A stretch of DNA of 64,000 nt, taken from assembly GCA_933207985.1 (NCBI GenBank), contig OW240924.1, positions 67,925,806 to 67,989,805 of the forward strand, given 5' to 3'. The translations under genes were made by a program, and so were the position numbers. Below, in pieces: positions 46,401 to 59,107 of the stretch (the stretch's first letter is position 1; the number at the start of each line of letters is the position of its first letter). The notes under the pieces are model-generated. The model made no database searches. It saw only the letters and a list, made by a program, of their open reading frames with translations, and was not told where the DNA came from. Source of the DNA: Pelobates cultripes (lineage: Eukaryota; Chordata; Amphibia; Anura; Pelobatidae).

Positions 46401-48580
46401 GTGTTGTGGTTGAGTTTAAATGTAAGTTCATTGTGGATATCAATGATTAGCATATAGGGTAAATAACTACATTGGATTCGTAGGAAGCCGGTGTTTTCTG
46501 TAACATTTTGTTACAGAAAAATCAACACAGCCAAAGCGAAATTGTTGCATGTAAATAGTGGAACAAGCATTAATGGGGGGATGAGATAAAAAAAAAAGAA
46601 ATTAAAAAAGAATTGTTTTCTATCGTTCTGCAATACTTCCTGATCTCGACTAACACATCATAGGTCCCTGTAGAAATGTGTTGCTATTACGGTGCTGTGT
46701 AGCAAAAACATTTAAAAATATTTCCCCGTTTTCAGCTCTCAAAGTGAAAGCACACATACATTTGTGTTGTGCTTAATTGAACGAGACACTGATAGGATTT
46801 ACATTTTAAGAAAAGGAAGAAAACAAAAAAAAATACACGATACACATCAGACAATTATTAATTCGACTGTCCAAATGATAATCAGTTTGACAAAGATCCA
46901 TACGCGTCTTCATTCTGTTTAAACACATGAAATTGGGCAAGCAGACAGTTTCATCAAGACAGCTTGTTAGCAAGCTTATGGTTCTTAGGTTCCGTTGCCA
47001 TAGTATCTAGATTGGAAACTGCTGCAGATTGGCAGGGAAAAGCATGCCTGCAATTGCCCTCTCTCAGCAGGCTTCCTAGATCTGTTCAAAGACAGTCTTA
47101 TGTGAGTTCTTTTTCCCAGTTTGCACAACCCCCTGCTGTTTAATAATATCCATTTACTGTTTGGGATTGATCTGGTTCACTGTTAAACCTGCAGCTAAGC
47201 AGGACCCAGCCTTTCACATACAGAGAGCCTTCTTTCACAAATAAGAGGCTTGCAATTAATAAAGAAAAGTTAAACTGTATACACTTGGTGCAATCTATTT
47301 GGATACAAGATAAATTCTAGAATTTTAATACAAAGCTTTTCAAAAGAAAACTTTTAATGTAATTACATAATGTTTGTGTGTGTATGTGCCTGTTTGCTGT
47401 AATACGATTGTCACTGATGACTTTCTGTGTATGCATATAATATAAAATATATATATAATAGACAGAGAGATATAGACATATAAATTATTTTTTAGTTTCT
47501 TTCTATATACCACACTGATAACAAATTGCAAACCATACTCCTGGGAAACATTTTGTTTTTAATCATTTAATTCAAGTAATAATATATTCCGCTAGTTTAT
47601 TAAATGCTTATTTATTTCGCAATATTGTGGAAGACAAAAGCCAGACAGAATTAGGGGCTGCTTCTTAGATGTTACAATTTAGAGGGCAGTACTTCAGTGA
47701 TTATTTTTTTTCTCCTATTTTGACATAACCTCCCCGGAATCAGCATGAATTACCTCCCCGAAATGTTTGAGTAATGCGATGGATAAACAAACATTTTGTG
47801 CTCCAAAATTTGTGAAAATTTATATGTTTGAAAAAAAAAAAAGAGCATGTCAGATATAACCGTCTGCTTGCCACAAGCCACTAATAGGCTTATTAACCTT
47901 ATTCAATGGTGTGGGATATATTTAAAACAGATATGTTGTGTTTTTGTTTGATATATTAATATTCTTTTATTATGTTGTTGTTTTTTTTTCTCAATATGTT
48001 TCCCTTGTTTACATTATGATTGTGTTAACGTGTGTACTATTTTACTTAAGGGATCTTCTTTCTGAAGGCTCAATCAGACTCAGTCAGAATTTAAATAGAC
48101 ATCCTACGTTTACACTTTGTATTTTCCTCACAATTTTGTTTTGTGTCACTTGAATGGTGTCTAACCTTCCATCAATCAAGTCACACAGCCCCAGGACAGA
48201 CATTTATTATTCTGCCCTGCGGTAGTTATCAATGCAGTTTTGACTTTAAATAAATGCAGAGCAACAACTTTATTACAGGAATAAAAAAAATGAAAACAAA
48301 ATAGATTTAGGAGTAAAATTATATTTTTTTTAATGAAGAAAATCTTGACATCTCATAATAAGCTTTAAAATATAACATTTACCTTTCTGCAAATTTCCCA
48401 AATATTAGATTTATTAATATATTAATATTTTAAAGCATAAAGCTAAAGACACATCTGCACATTTTATTAAATTTTTAATGTGTCTACTCACATTTATAAC
48501 TGACATGCATTCAAGTAAATGACAGTAATATTTGTATTGATATTTTGATTTTAATGACTTCACTCTGTTTTAATTAACAG
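43424..48580. other. TE-poor intergenic DNA
   Basis: No transposon-coding remnant or recognisable gene. TTAAAGTGGCACTGCC near 44735 may be a left MITE end. Stretches near 46470-47240 look single-copy and could include conserved regulatory DNA. Confidence 0.5.
44601..44661 (+). repeat. 21-bp tandem repeat, three copies
   Basis: Units 44601-44621 and 44622-44642 are identical (AAAAGGCAAGAGTCTGTAAG plus T). A third copy, 44643-44661, is 19 bp. Confidence 0.95.
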
Positions 48581-48661
48581 CAATTTTCAAAGCTACTAAC
48601 AGCAGCAAAGAGCATGTATGCTGGAGTCTACTGCCTTATATTAAGGATTTTGTTGAAACAG
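48581..48661 (+). other. Candidate 81-nt exon, speculative
   Basis: TTTTAATTAACAG precedes and ACAG|GTGAAT follows. It is open in phase 0 (QFSKLLTAAKSMY...) and also in a second frame (IFKATNSSKEHVCW...). Neither product is recognised. The acceptor tract is only moderately pyrimidine-rich. Confidence 0.22.
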
Positions 48662-49335
48662 GTGAATCACTGAATGTTTTGTATTTTAATCATGCCATTA
48701 GAACTCAGATGTGGGTTTTTTTTTTGTTTTTTTTAAACTAACAGGAGTGCAATTTCTTTATAAGGATTGCCCTAATGTCGACTATCTGAAAAATACTAAT
48801 TTTAAGCTTTTGTTGCTAGAGCACCAGTTCTCAATTTTCTAATCTATGGAAACACTCTCATTTGCTTTTATGTTTCTTTAACAGTTTGTTGCGTTCATTA
48901 GCAATAGTTCTTTTCTACCCCAACTCACCTCACAAGCTTTCCATTTTTCTTATCAAAACTTCCAGGATTCTGCAATACCTGTTTTGAAGATCTGTGTCTA
49001 TAGTACGGCATTGTCGAATGTGCTTGTTAAATCCATTCATGAATTCCTACCTACACAATGTTAGGAATTGTGATCTAAGACGTCTGACATTTTGTTGAGG
49101 TTTAAAAAAAAAAAAGCAAACAGAAAAATGGGTAAATGGTTTGAATCATCGAATAGTGTTGGGGTAGAAGCTCAGATTATGAGACTTAAAGGACAATTCT
49201 ATTTTTTAACACTTAATTTTAATAGTTTTATATATTCCTTAAAAAGTAATAAAATTAATGGATTTAGAAGAAAAGGTTTGGCCATTGCCCATCCATTTTA
49301 CTACTTCCTAGTGTAACATTTTATTTTTCTTTCAG

Positions 49336-49377
49336 GTAGACATTATTAAATCTTTCCTGCAGATTGTGAACTTGTGG
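49336..49377 (+). other. Candidate 42-nt exon, speculative
   Basis: A strong acceptor (TTTATTTTTCTTTCAG) and a consensus donor (GG|GTAAGT) flank 14 codons, VDIIKSFLQIVNLW, phase 0 at both ends. Product unknown. The best splice-signal pair in the window, but still possibly chance. Confidence 0.3.
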
Positions 49378-52300
49378 GTAAGTACATCATATCCACTGTA
49401 TCAATTTATTTTGATCTGTCAGATTCGATGGTCACTTGAACCAATAAACAGTGTCTTAAGAAAACATGTCTTTTGGTCAGAGTAAACCGTCCTATCCTGT
49501 CCTCCCCTCCATGGCCCCCTGCCCCCAAAAAAGGCAAGATAAGAAATAGCTAAAACTTATCTAAATTCCAGCTTCCAAATTCTTCCTAAACCTGATCGTA
49601 TAATGATGACATCACTGCACCTTTATCAAGGGGGAGAGACGATAGGGAGGGTGGCCTGGAGGATAACATAGGTGGCATGGGGTGGGGTTGCCTCTGTTGA
49701 CTCTCTTTGCCGGCATGCTGTGCATGCAACACTAAAAAAGCAAGAGCTAACATTAACCAGCCCATAACTCTTGTTCCGAGCACGCTAACGGAGGCCCAAT
49801 GACACTTCCAGCAGTAGAGGGGTTAAACTCTGTATGTGCCGCATCTCATAGCGAAACACTGCCCATACAAACTCCAAGCACCATGTCCACTTCAAATCTT
49901 TAAGCTGGTCATGTTGCTTGGAATAAACATTTAAGTTGTTATAGGGGAACCGTCATGTACCTGGAATTCAAACCATTGAATAAAAGATTCAAGTGCCTTA
50001 GTTTTCATTTAACTTTATATTATTTAGAAAATAACATTAAATTCCAGTCCAGACAAGGCAAAACCAGGGCAAACATTGCATATGAAGAGGAGACATTGTT
50101 TCATTTCTCCTTTCTCTAGGTTGATATCCAAGTGCAAAGAAAAGAACTTCTAACGGTGATTGACAGGGAGCTAAGTGGTGGTGGCCAGTTGTAGGGTAAA
50201 CAGGTGTGGAATTAATTTAATTTTTCACGTCACAAATATATGTTTGTATAATATAGGGAAGTAAAAGTACCCCTTTAATGTGCTTAGCATTGTGTATATT
50301 GTACCTGCTTAATAAGTAGTGGCTAATAGAACGGAGTCAGAAAAAGTCTAGACTTGTGACTTTTACCTGCCAGTGACCTCTTAATTTAAAATCCATTTGC
50401 CCTTGAGATATTATGCAGGGGGACTATTTTAGAACACTTCTATCGTGTATTTCTCTCTTGCAATAGTCATATAATAAGCTGCCACTATGGCAATGTAGTA
50501 TTAATGTGTGCATTGGGTGTGCTTGACATTGTGGGTGGGTGTTATGCTACTGGTCGGGTTCCGGAGTGTGTTTTAATTAATATTTTTATTAGTGGTATTG
50601 TGAGTAGTATTCAAAGAAAGAGAAGACTTCTTGCAAATGGCATAAGGTGTAGCTCAAAAGTTACATGAGCTATTAAACTGTGTGTTTAGAGCTTAAAATG
50701 GATGTAAAAGTAAGATTTTCAAGTTTGTTGCCAAAAAGTTTTTAAATGATTTAAAGGCTTATTGACAATTAATGTCTTCAAAAGTAAGAGATTTGAGAGT
50801 TGATTAATGGGTGAATAGCAGTATAGAAAAGCTAGAGGAAAAATAAAGTATCACATAGAAGTATGTTAAGTTGCATCAGAAGTAGAAAAATAAGATATTA
50901 ATGGTGTTTTATTGATCCTTGGTGGAGGTCTAATTTAGAACACTTAAGATATAGACCTTGACGGGAAGAGGGAGGGTGCATACAATGTAGAACTTTTCAC
51001 AAGTGGTTAGATAAGGTTGAAAACTTTTTAGAAAAAGAGTTTGTATAACAAGAAGATCTAAAGCTGAATGGTGGAACTGAAGATCAGACAAGGTAGGTCC
51101 AATTTGTGAACTTATGTCCATAAATTGAGCATATCGATCCACATGACCATGTACATTGACCTAAATATGTTCTTTGGGTTGTGTAGATACACACAGGACA
51201 ATTTAAATCCAACGATGAGCATGACATGGTTTCTTAGACAAATAAAACACATTTGCTTGTAAACATATTAAAATTTTCAGTAAGATACGAGAGAAAACTG
51301 CATTTCTATTTGACATATATTTGAAATGACACTGTTGATGTATATTGGCTCATAATTAATCTCTCGCTGACTGTCCTGCCTAACAGTTCCAGATATTTTT
51401 CTGGAGTGTAGTCACCAGACTGGTGGTTTATCTTACTTCCATGATCTTGCTTAGTGTGGGAATAAGCATTCACGTAGTTGTAACACATGTAGACCTTCAG
51501 CTATTCATGTCCTTTGTTTGTACATCCAAAAATAAGCTACTCTTTATATCACATTGATGTATCTTTTTTTTTTTAGGGTTTCAAATACGTTGCCAGCAAA
51601 TGGTTAACGGTGGTTATGTTTCCATCTGAACCATAGAAAATGCTTAGTTTTGTTTCCTGCTTTTTTGTATATTTCTAATATTTAATGTACTATTGGCTAA
51701 AGTCAAGTAAGAGAGTTCTAACTTATCCTCAAGACATGAACGATGAAATGAGTTTGATGTCTGCCTTTGGAATGGATAACAGTTGAGTCCTGATATCGAT
51801 ATGAGTAATGAACACTTTTTTATGATGGGTTTAAACATCCAAATGACTCAGTAAGGAAACATAGAATAAGCCCAGCATAATTGTTACATGACTATTAGGT
51901 GACCCATATACCAATCAGAATTATGGGACTAGGCTTTATGTGCTTGTGCCTTGAGTCTTGTGTATGAGTAAAAGGTGATAGATGCACGTCCTTGATATCT
52001 AATTATGGTGGAGTCAGCAGTATTGTGTCATAGTACAAGGAGAAATTTAAACTGATTGCTGCTGAATAATTTTACATGTGTAGTTTAAATGGTAAATTAT
52101 GAATAACTATAATTTGTAATTGAAACATTCTAAACGTTGTAGACTAAGGTTCTTAACCCTTTCATGGCCTCCATCAGAGCCGTCTTCTTAATACCACCCC
52201 CAGCAGCTCAATACTTAACTCTTTGTTTAGCACACGGTGATCAGCGCATTGCAAACCCCGATGGCATTCACTTCTCCGTGGAGGCCCCTGTGTTTCTCTA

Positions 52301-52890
52301 CTAAGCTTTACAGCAATTTTTTTTATCTCCTGTCATCTAAGCCTTCTCTCTTGCCAACTTCCCCACATTACCTGCAGTTTGCGGCTCTGATAATGAGCAG
52401 TCAATTTGCTTGTTCCAATTTGCTAACCCATTACCTACCTTTGTTTCACTGTATCTGTCTCTATCGCTACAGATAGAGTTCTGTTTACCTGTTTGTCTAA
52501 ATGTTTTTGTCTGTACATCTCCGTACAGTACATCTCATCTAAGGATATTGTTGCTGAATGAAACTCTCCAGTCACATAACGCTAATCATCGTGTATTACT
52601 AATGAGACGTATCAGCGAGATGGGTATACTGCAGGGTTTGTGAACTCTTTGAACTGTCTCTGCAGGGGGAGGGGATTCATTAATTAAATAAATATCAAAT
52701 GAATAATCTTCTTTTTTTTTTTTCTGCAAAATTATTTAATGTGTAACTGGATCGTTTTGTGTGCTGCAGTTTCCCAACTGAGGCTTTTTAACAAGAGTAA
52801 GAAAATTAATTAGTAAATAAATTAATATTATATACCTAGCTAAGCGGTGACACACAGAAGTGATTAACTAGCAACATAAAGGTGCAGTTT
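49378..52890. other. TE-poor intergenic DNA with a MITE remnant
   Basis: CTCCAAGCACCATGTCCACT (about 49872) and GTCATGTTGCTTGGAATAAA (about 49907) resemble the AGGGACACT MITE family. A candidate terminal exon at 50120-50194 follows. No confirmed gene. Confidence 0.45.
50120..50194 (+). other. Candidate terminal exon, speculative
   Basis: The acceptor CTCCTTTCTCTAG precedes a phase-0 frame VDIQVQRKELLTVIDRELSG that ends at TAG 50192-50194. It is compatible in phase with 49336-49377. Product unknown. Confidence 0.2.
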
Positions 52891-52949
52891 TATATATATA
52901 TGTATATATATATATTTTTTTATATATATATACATATATATATATATAC
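52891..52949. repeat. TA-rich microsatellite
   Basis: Two TA runs separated by TTTTTT, with a few GTA/CA interruptions. Confidence 0.93.
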
Positions 52950-55900
52950 AATTTCCAAAGTATTACAATCTCTATATACTTTGTATTGTTCTCATTGTGC
53001 AATAAAAATAATATTCCATTATTTGTTTCCTGTCATTTTATGGAGAAACAAAATTATTTCTCACTGCTGTGGGCTGTTACTTATATATATATATACAAGT
53101 AAGATTTCTATCCGTAAACAGATGTTTTTAATGATAAGGTTTTCCATATAAAGAGAGCTTCAATCGCTGTTTCAGTCTCGGCATAAATGCATCGCAGTTA
53201 CTGATCCTTGGATAACTTGAAATAAAATACAGTTTTGTTCTTAAAACACACGATGAGCTGGACTTTCAAGGTTCCTGCATTCTCAGTGTTGCTTTAACCC
53301 CTTTTCCTGGATTAATTTGAAACACAATAGTGAATTAAAAAAGCCAGCTCCGGGGTTTTCGTCCCACACGGCCTCGTACAGAAAATGTTCTCGTAGAGAC
53401 TATGAGGGTATTATCCGAGAGAGAGAGAGAGAGAGAGTTGCAGCCCTGAGCCCTGCGCTCCCCATGTTGTATCTAAGAGCCGTGAATTTGGTCCTATCTC
53501 TCTAATCAGTCTTATATTGATCTCCTAAGCTTGCCTCTATTCTAACCTCCTGCCATTTCCTCTGGACACTGTGTAACCAAACTGTGCTAAGTGTTGTTGA
53601 TTTGCAGGCAAAAGTAGAGGGGTAAATATATATTAACAAGCCATAAACATTTTGCAAGTGGGGAGTCAATAAAAGACAGCCTATGCCGTTCTTTAAAAGG
53701 AAAAAAAAATGATTACTAACAGCGTAGCCACTGTAATGAGAGAATAATTCTTTTCTCCTCTGTGATTAAGAATTGATCAAGCTTCAAGCCTTCAATGCCA
53801 TTGAATTGGTTGTGCACTGCTGGAGTTAAAAAAACTCTGCACGGCTCTGCTATTTGTTTGTGAAACACCTATGAATCCGATTGCATAATTGGGCTTGGGA
53901 CGTTAGTGAATAAAAAAAAAAAAAAGGGAAAATTTGCTTTCTTTTTTTCCCAGCTGGCTGAGTCCTGGCTTACAGACTTCTGTATACAATGTAGCCAGCA
54001 TCAGACCTCACCTCCCTAATGTAAAAAGGTGTTTTGTTACGTTTTTTTTTTTTTCCTTTTTTTTTTTCCCCCCAGTTGCTGAGAATGAAGCCCCGCGTCC
54101 CAGACGCTCATTAAAAATTTTTTTTTTTTTTTTTAAAAAAGCCACATTACAATAAAGGTGTATTCTTGTCAACGCATTTCTAAAAACACTGACATGGATT
54201 AATATGTTCCTTAGGTACAGGGGAGAGAACGAAGAAAGCAAGTCTAGTAGCAATTCCTCTGTGTATATTATCATCTTTGTCAGCCCTGCGCACAGCTCAA
54301 CCTAAAATTATTTCCTAAGGTTACTGCTGCAAGGCAGAGCTGATTATTCTAGAAGCCTTAGGCGAGATAATTGTTTTATTAAACAGCAGCTCATTTATTA
54401 CTAATTTATTTTACCAGCCTTTATGCCTCTGAAAACCTACAGCGTGTCGAGTCGCCTACAAGTTTCAGCTCAGTGATGGATGCCTGTTTATTTTGGCTGT
54501 TTCATTCCTTAGATGGACACATACAGGAATAATGTGGACATTTTGTGGCTCTGCGTGTACTAAGCATTCTCACATCTCAATCGCATTGGATGCTGCTAGA
54601 ACCTTTCAAAGGTTAATGTGTGATAACACCATGCTCCCTGTCTATTTCTAAAAACATTTATATATTGTTTTAAATAAAAAGGCTACATTAAAAAAAAATA
54701 AACAGAAGAGACAATAGTTTTGTTTGTTTGTTGTTTTGGTTTTTTTAAACGGAATTTAGAAAATTCTTGTTTTACTTATTGACATGAAATTCAACATTTT
54801 CTAACAGCTCATAATATGAACCGCATCTAAGAGAATTCTAATTGATATCTGGGAAACATATTAGCAGTCTGACGGCATTCTTTGTTTACCTTTCTTCGTG
54901 TTCTTTAAATACTGTTTTCTTTCAGGTTATGAAGAAATGCGAGAAAATAAAAATTGTTCAAGTAATAGCGGAATTGTAATTTCAATACGCTGGCTGATAA
55001 TGATTATGTGAGGTTAGAACATGATGAGACACATACATTTCTCTTAGCACGAGAGACCAAATGAACCAAAATATTTGAACTAAACCTAGACATTTATAGA
55101 GGAATTGACTCTAAATCGGCAGATGGCGTTGATGGTTACAATTGTGGTCTGATACAAAATGTCCCAAGATAATGAATATAATAAGGAACTTTATTATAAA
55201 TCCATGTCTGAACATTCTAAAATATGATTGATAAATAAATGTATTTTAAGAGTGCAATATATCTAATTGGATACAATATGATCAGGTTGACAGATAAATG
55301 AGGGTCATTAAATCTAGTGGAGTTCTTTTCTGGACACAGTCGCTTCCTGTTTCTATCCACTAGGTAAGTTGGCAATGTCAACTAAAGACTGCCCTGACAT
55401 CAGCTCCATTTACCCTGTTGTGGGGCCATTGTGTTTGGCTGCTACTAGTGGTCTTTAAAAGTATTGTCAGTCTTTGATTTTGTTAATACCTTGACTTCTG
55501 AATCAAACATTGCTGGCTCAAAAATAAACCCAGACGAAGGCACTTCAAGACATGTTGAACTATTCCTCAAAATCACATCCTAAAAGAGATCCACCCTAAT
55601 ATTTATGGTCACTACTAAAGGAATTGTTTTGTTATATTTTATATCTTCATAGTCATGCACAATAGAGGTGTGCCAGATATGACCAGGTACATCAAATTGC
55701 AAGGCTGTCCCCTACTTAGATATCTAAGGCCTCTCTGTATGGATTTAGGCTTAACTTGTTATGTTTTTGAAAAATAAAAAATACATGACTATTTCTTTAG
55801 ACATCTAATTATCACTAAAGCAAATATGTGTTTTTATGCATAAAAACCAGTGAATGGATAATTCCCCCATAACAAACTAACCTTTAAAGAGCTTATGTCA

Positions 55901-56059
55901 CAGTAGGATGTTTAGTGGTGGCAGGGCTATACAGAGCTGGAGATGCCATATAAGTAGGACTTTCATACTGGTATAGGACCTCAGGAGGCCAGATTGTGTC
56001 GCCCATAAGAGCATGATCTACTTCTACAGAATTTATATATAATTTATATCAAAATGCTA
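52950..56059. other. TE-poor DNA, possible conserved non-coding elements
   Basis: No gene recognised. Long T-runs lie near 54039-54074 and 54117-54134. The block 54350-54480, including CAGCAGCTCATTTATTACTA, looks like conserved regulatory DNA; this is impression only. Confidence 0.4.
53417..53437 (+). repeat. GA dinucleotide microsatellite
   Basis: About ten uninterrupted GA units. Confidence 0.97.
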
Positions 56060-56330
56060 CAAAGCAGCGTTATCCACATTTCTATATCTATACTATACTA
56101 TAGACATATAAATAATAACATACTATTCTCTAAACACATCTATATAAATCCTGATGATAGCAATATATCATTTTATGTATCCATATCTATACACACTAGT
56201 GATTATAACAGACTATTCTGTAAATGCATCTCTATGAATCCTTACGATTACACTATGCTACTTTATATATCAATATCTGTACACCCGAGTGATTATACTA
56301 TTCCGTAAATACATATCTATGTAAACCGTA
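56060..56330 (+). repeat. Degenerate 85-90-bp satellite, about three copies
   Basis: TATTCTCTAAACACATCTAT (56124), TATTCTGTAAATGCATCTCT (56214) and TATTCCGTAAATACATATCT (56299) mark successive units 90 and 85 bp apart. GTGATTATA recurs at a similar spacing. Weaker echoes continue to about 56540. Confidence 0.75.
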
Positions 56331-57115
56331 ACTGCAACAATTTCCTTTTTGACATACACATGTCTATATATTCTAATGAGGCAGCATATTGTTCTGTACA
56401 CACACAGTGCTGTATACACTAATCACACACCATTCTATGCACATACATATATATATATATATCTAGTGCTCTATCTGCATATCTTTATAAGGGACCTAAC
56501 AATAACAATGTACCATCTTATGTGCACTTACATGTCTTAATGATGGCAGTATACAGTATAATCATTGAACTGAACTGGTAGCTCGTATTTGGTGGAGGTG
56601 TATGTTTATATTAATGTATCATTTGTACCTGCTGTACCTTTGTTTGTTTGACTGTTTTTTGTCTGTGTGAGTTTTTATTTAATTTTTTTTATGGTAAATG
56701 CCATTCCTTATGGTCCATATGTGTATAATCAGCCATGTATTTGGTTCTCAATATTTAATGCCGTTGATAAAATCAAACAATTAATTTAAAAAAAAAGTGC
56801 TACCAAAAAGTGGGCAGACCCAGCAAGCATGGGTCAGACATAAACTTAAGTGGCCTTAATTACTGGAGCTAGATGTTGAATTAATTCGAGGGACGTTCAC
56901 CGAAGGGCAAAGCATTTTTCTGAAACCCCAATCTGAGACATTTTTGCAGTTGTTACTCAAAAAAAAAAAAAATTTCAGCAAATACATTATGATTTCACAG
57001 TGATTCATTTTAGAAGGAAAGGAAAGGCAATTTATATTTTTTGGAGAAATACGTGGGACTCTAGCTTTACAGAATCATTACACTTTCAGATGAGAGATGC
57101 CAAGTGAGGCCTGCC

Positions 57116-57129
57116 GTTGCCATGGCAAT
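57116..57129. promoter_or_regulatory. RFX X-box-like palindrome
   Basis: GTTGCCATGGCAAT matches the palindromic X-box consensus bound by RFX factors (GTTGCC-ATGGCAAC) at 13 of 14 positions. There is no neighbouring promoter or exon, so function is unknown. Confidence 0.4.
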
Positions 57130-58152
57130 TGCTCATTTCTGAATAAATGAGGCAAGGCCTAGTAGAAGCAGTGACACAGCGTGGGTAAATTTATTGGAGT
57201 TAGTAGATTGAGTCCGTCTGTGATCTGAGGCGGGTGATGCAGCAGAGGGGGGAGAAGAATTAGTGAAGATGCAGCACTACTTAGCACAAGGGATGGAATG
57301 TATTCTGGTGTCTTAATGCCTCATGCAGGGTGTGCAAAGCATTATGGGAAAGACAAAGGTAGACCTCATAATGGAATTTAGGGTGCTGTGGTGGGAGGCA
57401 AAGAAGATTTGAAATGTGAGTTCAGTGAGAAAGAAAAAATAATTGATTAAAGACGATCAGAACAATTCTGTACCACTAAATAAACGATGGCACTACCTTT
57501 TCATTCCAATTTTCTTGTTCCAGTAAGAGATTTTGGCAGATTTGTGTAAGTGGTGCAGCCAGGTGTACCCATAAGGCTGCCTCAGGAGCAGTTATGTGAA
57601 CTGGCTGTAAAATAACACAGGGTAAAATTGTTCCACAGACATAAGAGCTGTTCAAAAATGTGATTAAACATTTTATTGCAGATAGTACATGGGTGAAACT
57701 GGGATGCATTTTACACGCACAAGACCCCCTGCGTTTATTTTACTCTTAAGCATCTCCAGACCTACTTTAAAAAAATCTTTGACATACGTTTCTAAGACAT
57801 ATCTAGATAAGCATTATGTGTAATATTAATAATTTTGTGGTAAAGTGCGAAGATGTGCAAAACCATATCATCGTTTAATCAGGAATGCTCATATAAAATC
57901 ACATATTCCAGGGGTGGATAGGGTAAAGTGATGATTTTAGACTTTTGTCTGTATTGTATTCATTACAGTTTAGATTTATATATATATATTTTTTTTTTTT
58001 TGCAAACATCCTTCAATAAAGCACTGACATGGTCACTGCATTTTGTGTAAGACATGTAAGACATGTACTATCTATCATATGTTAATCCATGAGATGATTA
58101 CACATGATACAGAGATGATCATTCAATGACGGTTTCATAAATAGCCCCCAAT

Positions 58153-58181
58153 CCTAGGACTAGTCTTAAGACTAGTTTAGG
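58153..58181. repeat. 29-bp near-palindrome
   Basis: The core ACTAGTCTTAAGACTAGT (58159-58176) is a perfect 18-bp palindrome. The flanks CCTAGG and TTTAGG extend it with mismatches. Confidence 0.9.
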
Positions 58182-59107
58182 GGTCTGAACGCTTCAAAAA
58201 GTGTATCCTTGACTCTGTCATCAAAATTCTGATGTCAACATTCTATGTAAATAATGACAATGCAAAAATGATGACCTGCATAATTTTAGCATCTTCAGGA
58301 GGATTTAAACACGCCCCATTATTTGCTCAATCTTGCTTTAAAAGCATTTTCTCTTGCAAACAGACATCAGTAAATACACACTTGCAACTGCATCCAGTTT
58401 TAACACAAATAGCACTTTATAATCCCTTCATGGCACTCGCACTTAAGGCAAAGCACAATACACTGTTTCCACGAGCTGCATTTATAAATACCACTCTTAC
58501 TTTTCGGAAGCATTTAGCTCAAACAACAGTTGTTGTTTCCCATTGAATATGTCTCACCGTGTGAACTTTGGCCAAAGTATAGGTTTATATCAGCTTAAAA
58601 AGGAACCGTGAGTCATGTGGAATCTGGTGAAACAGATGCCTATGCTACTGGAGTCTTTTCAGTGTGCTAGCGAATGCCGCAATGAGAATTAACACTTTGG
58701 TGGCTGAACGAGGATACTATGCAGAGCTAACATGATGTCATTTTTCTAAGCCGTTTAAAGGAACGCATTGAAAGTGAAAACAACCTTACATCAATTCAAT
58801 CAGCGTGTGTTCCTTTATAGTGTCTGTACACATTTATATATATTTAATCTGAAAATGTGGAAGCATTCTACAAAAAATAGACCTTAAATAAGCTATGCTA
58901 ACTATAGTAGTTCCTCTGGAAATTACACCAAATTACCCGTAACCACTTTATGAGAAATGATGTGCAATGTACGTGATGGTCGGTTATACACTAGATGACC
59001 AATAAGAGCAATGTACGTTGGTGGTAAAATGTATATTTAGGAAGTCGGTCTCTTTGGGTTAGGAGACATCACAAAATAGTCATCTGTGAGTCTCATCAGG
59101 CAGGTAA

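Larger units (their letters stand above)
56331..59107. other. TE-poor intergenic DNA
   Basis: No gene recognised. It contains an RFX-type X-box (57116) and a near-palindrome (58153-58181), listed separately, plus a TA tract near 56449-56461. Confidence 0.45.

Noticed and set aside
51578..51635. Poly-T acceptor followed by GFKYVASKWLTVVMFPSEP and a stop
   Set aside because: A T-run before AG is common in AT-rich DNA; no supporting motif.
54926..54979. Acceptor TTTTCTTTCAG followed by VMKKCEKIKIVQVIAEL and a stop
   Set aside because: No donor-bounded upstream partner in compatible context; used as an example of how easily such segments arise.
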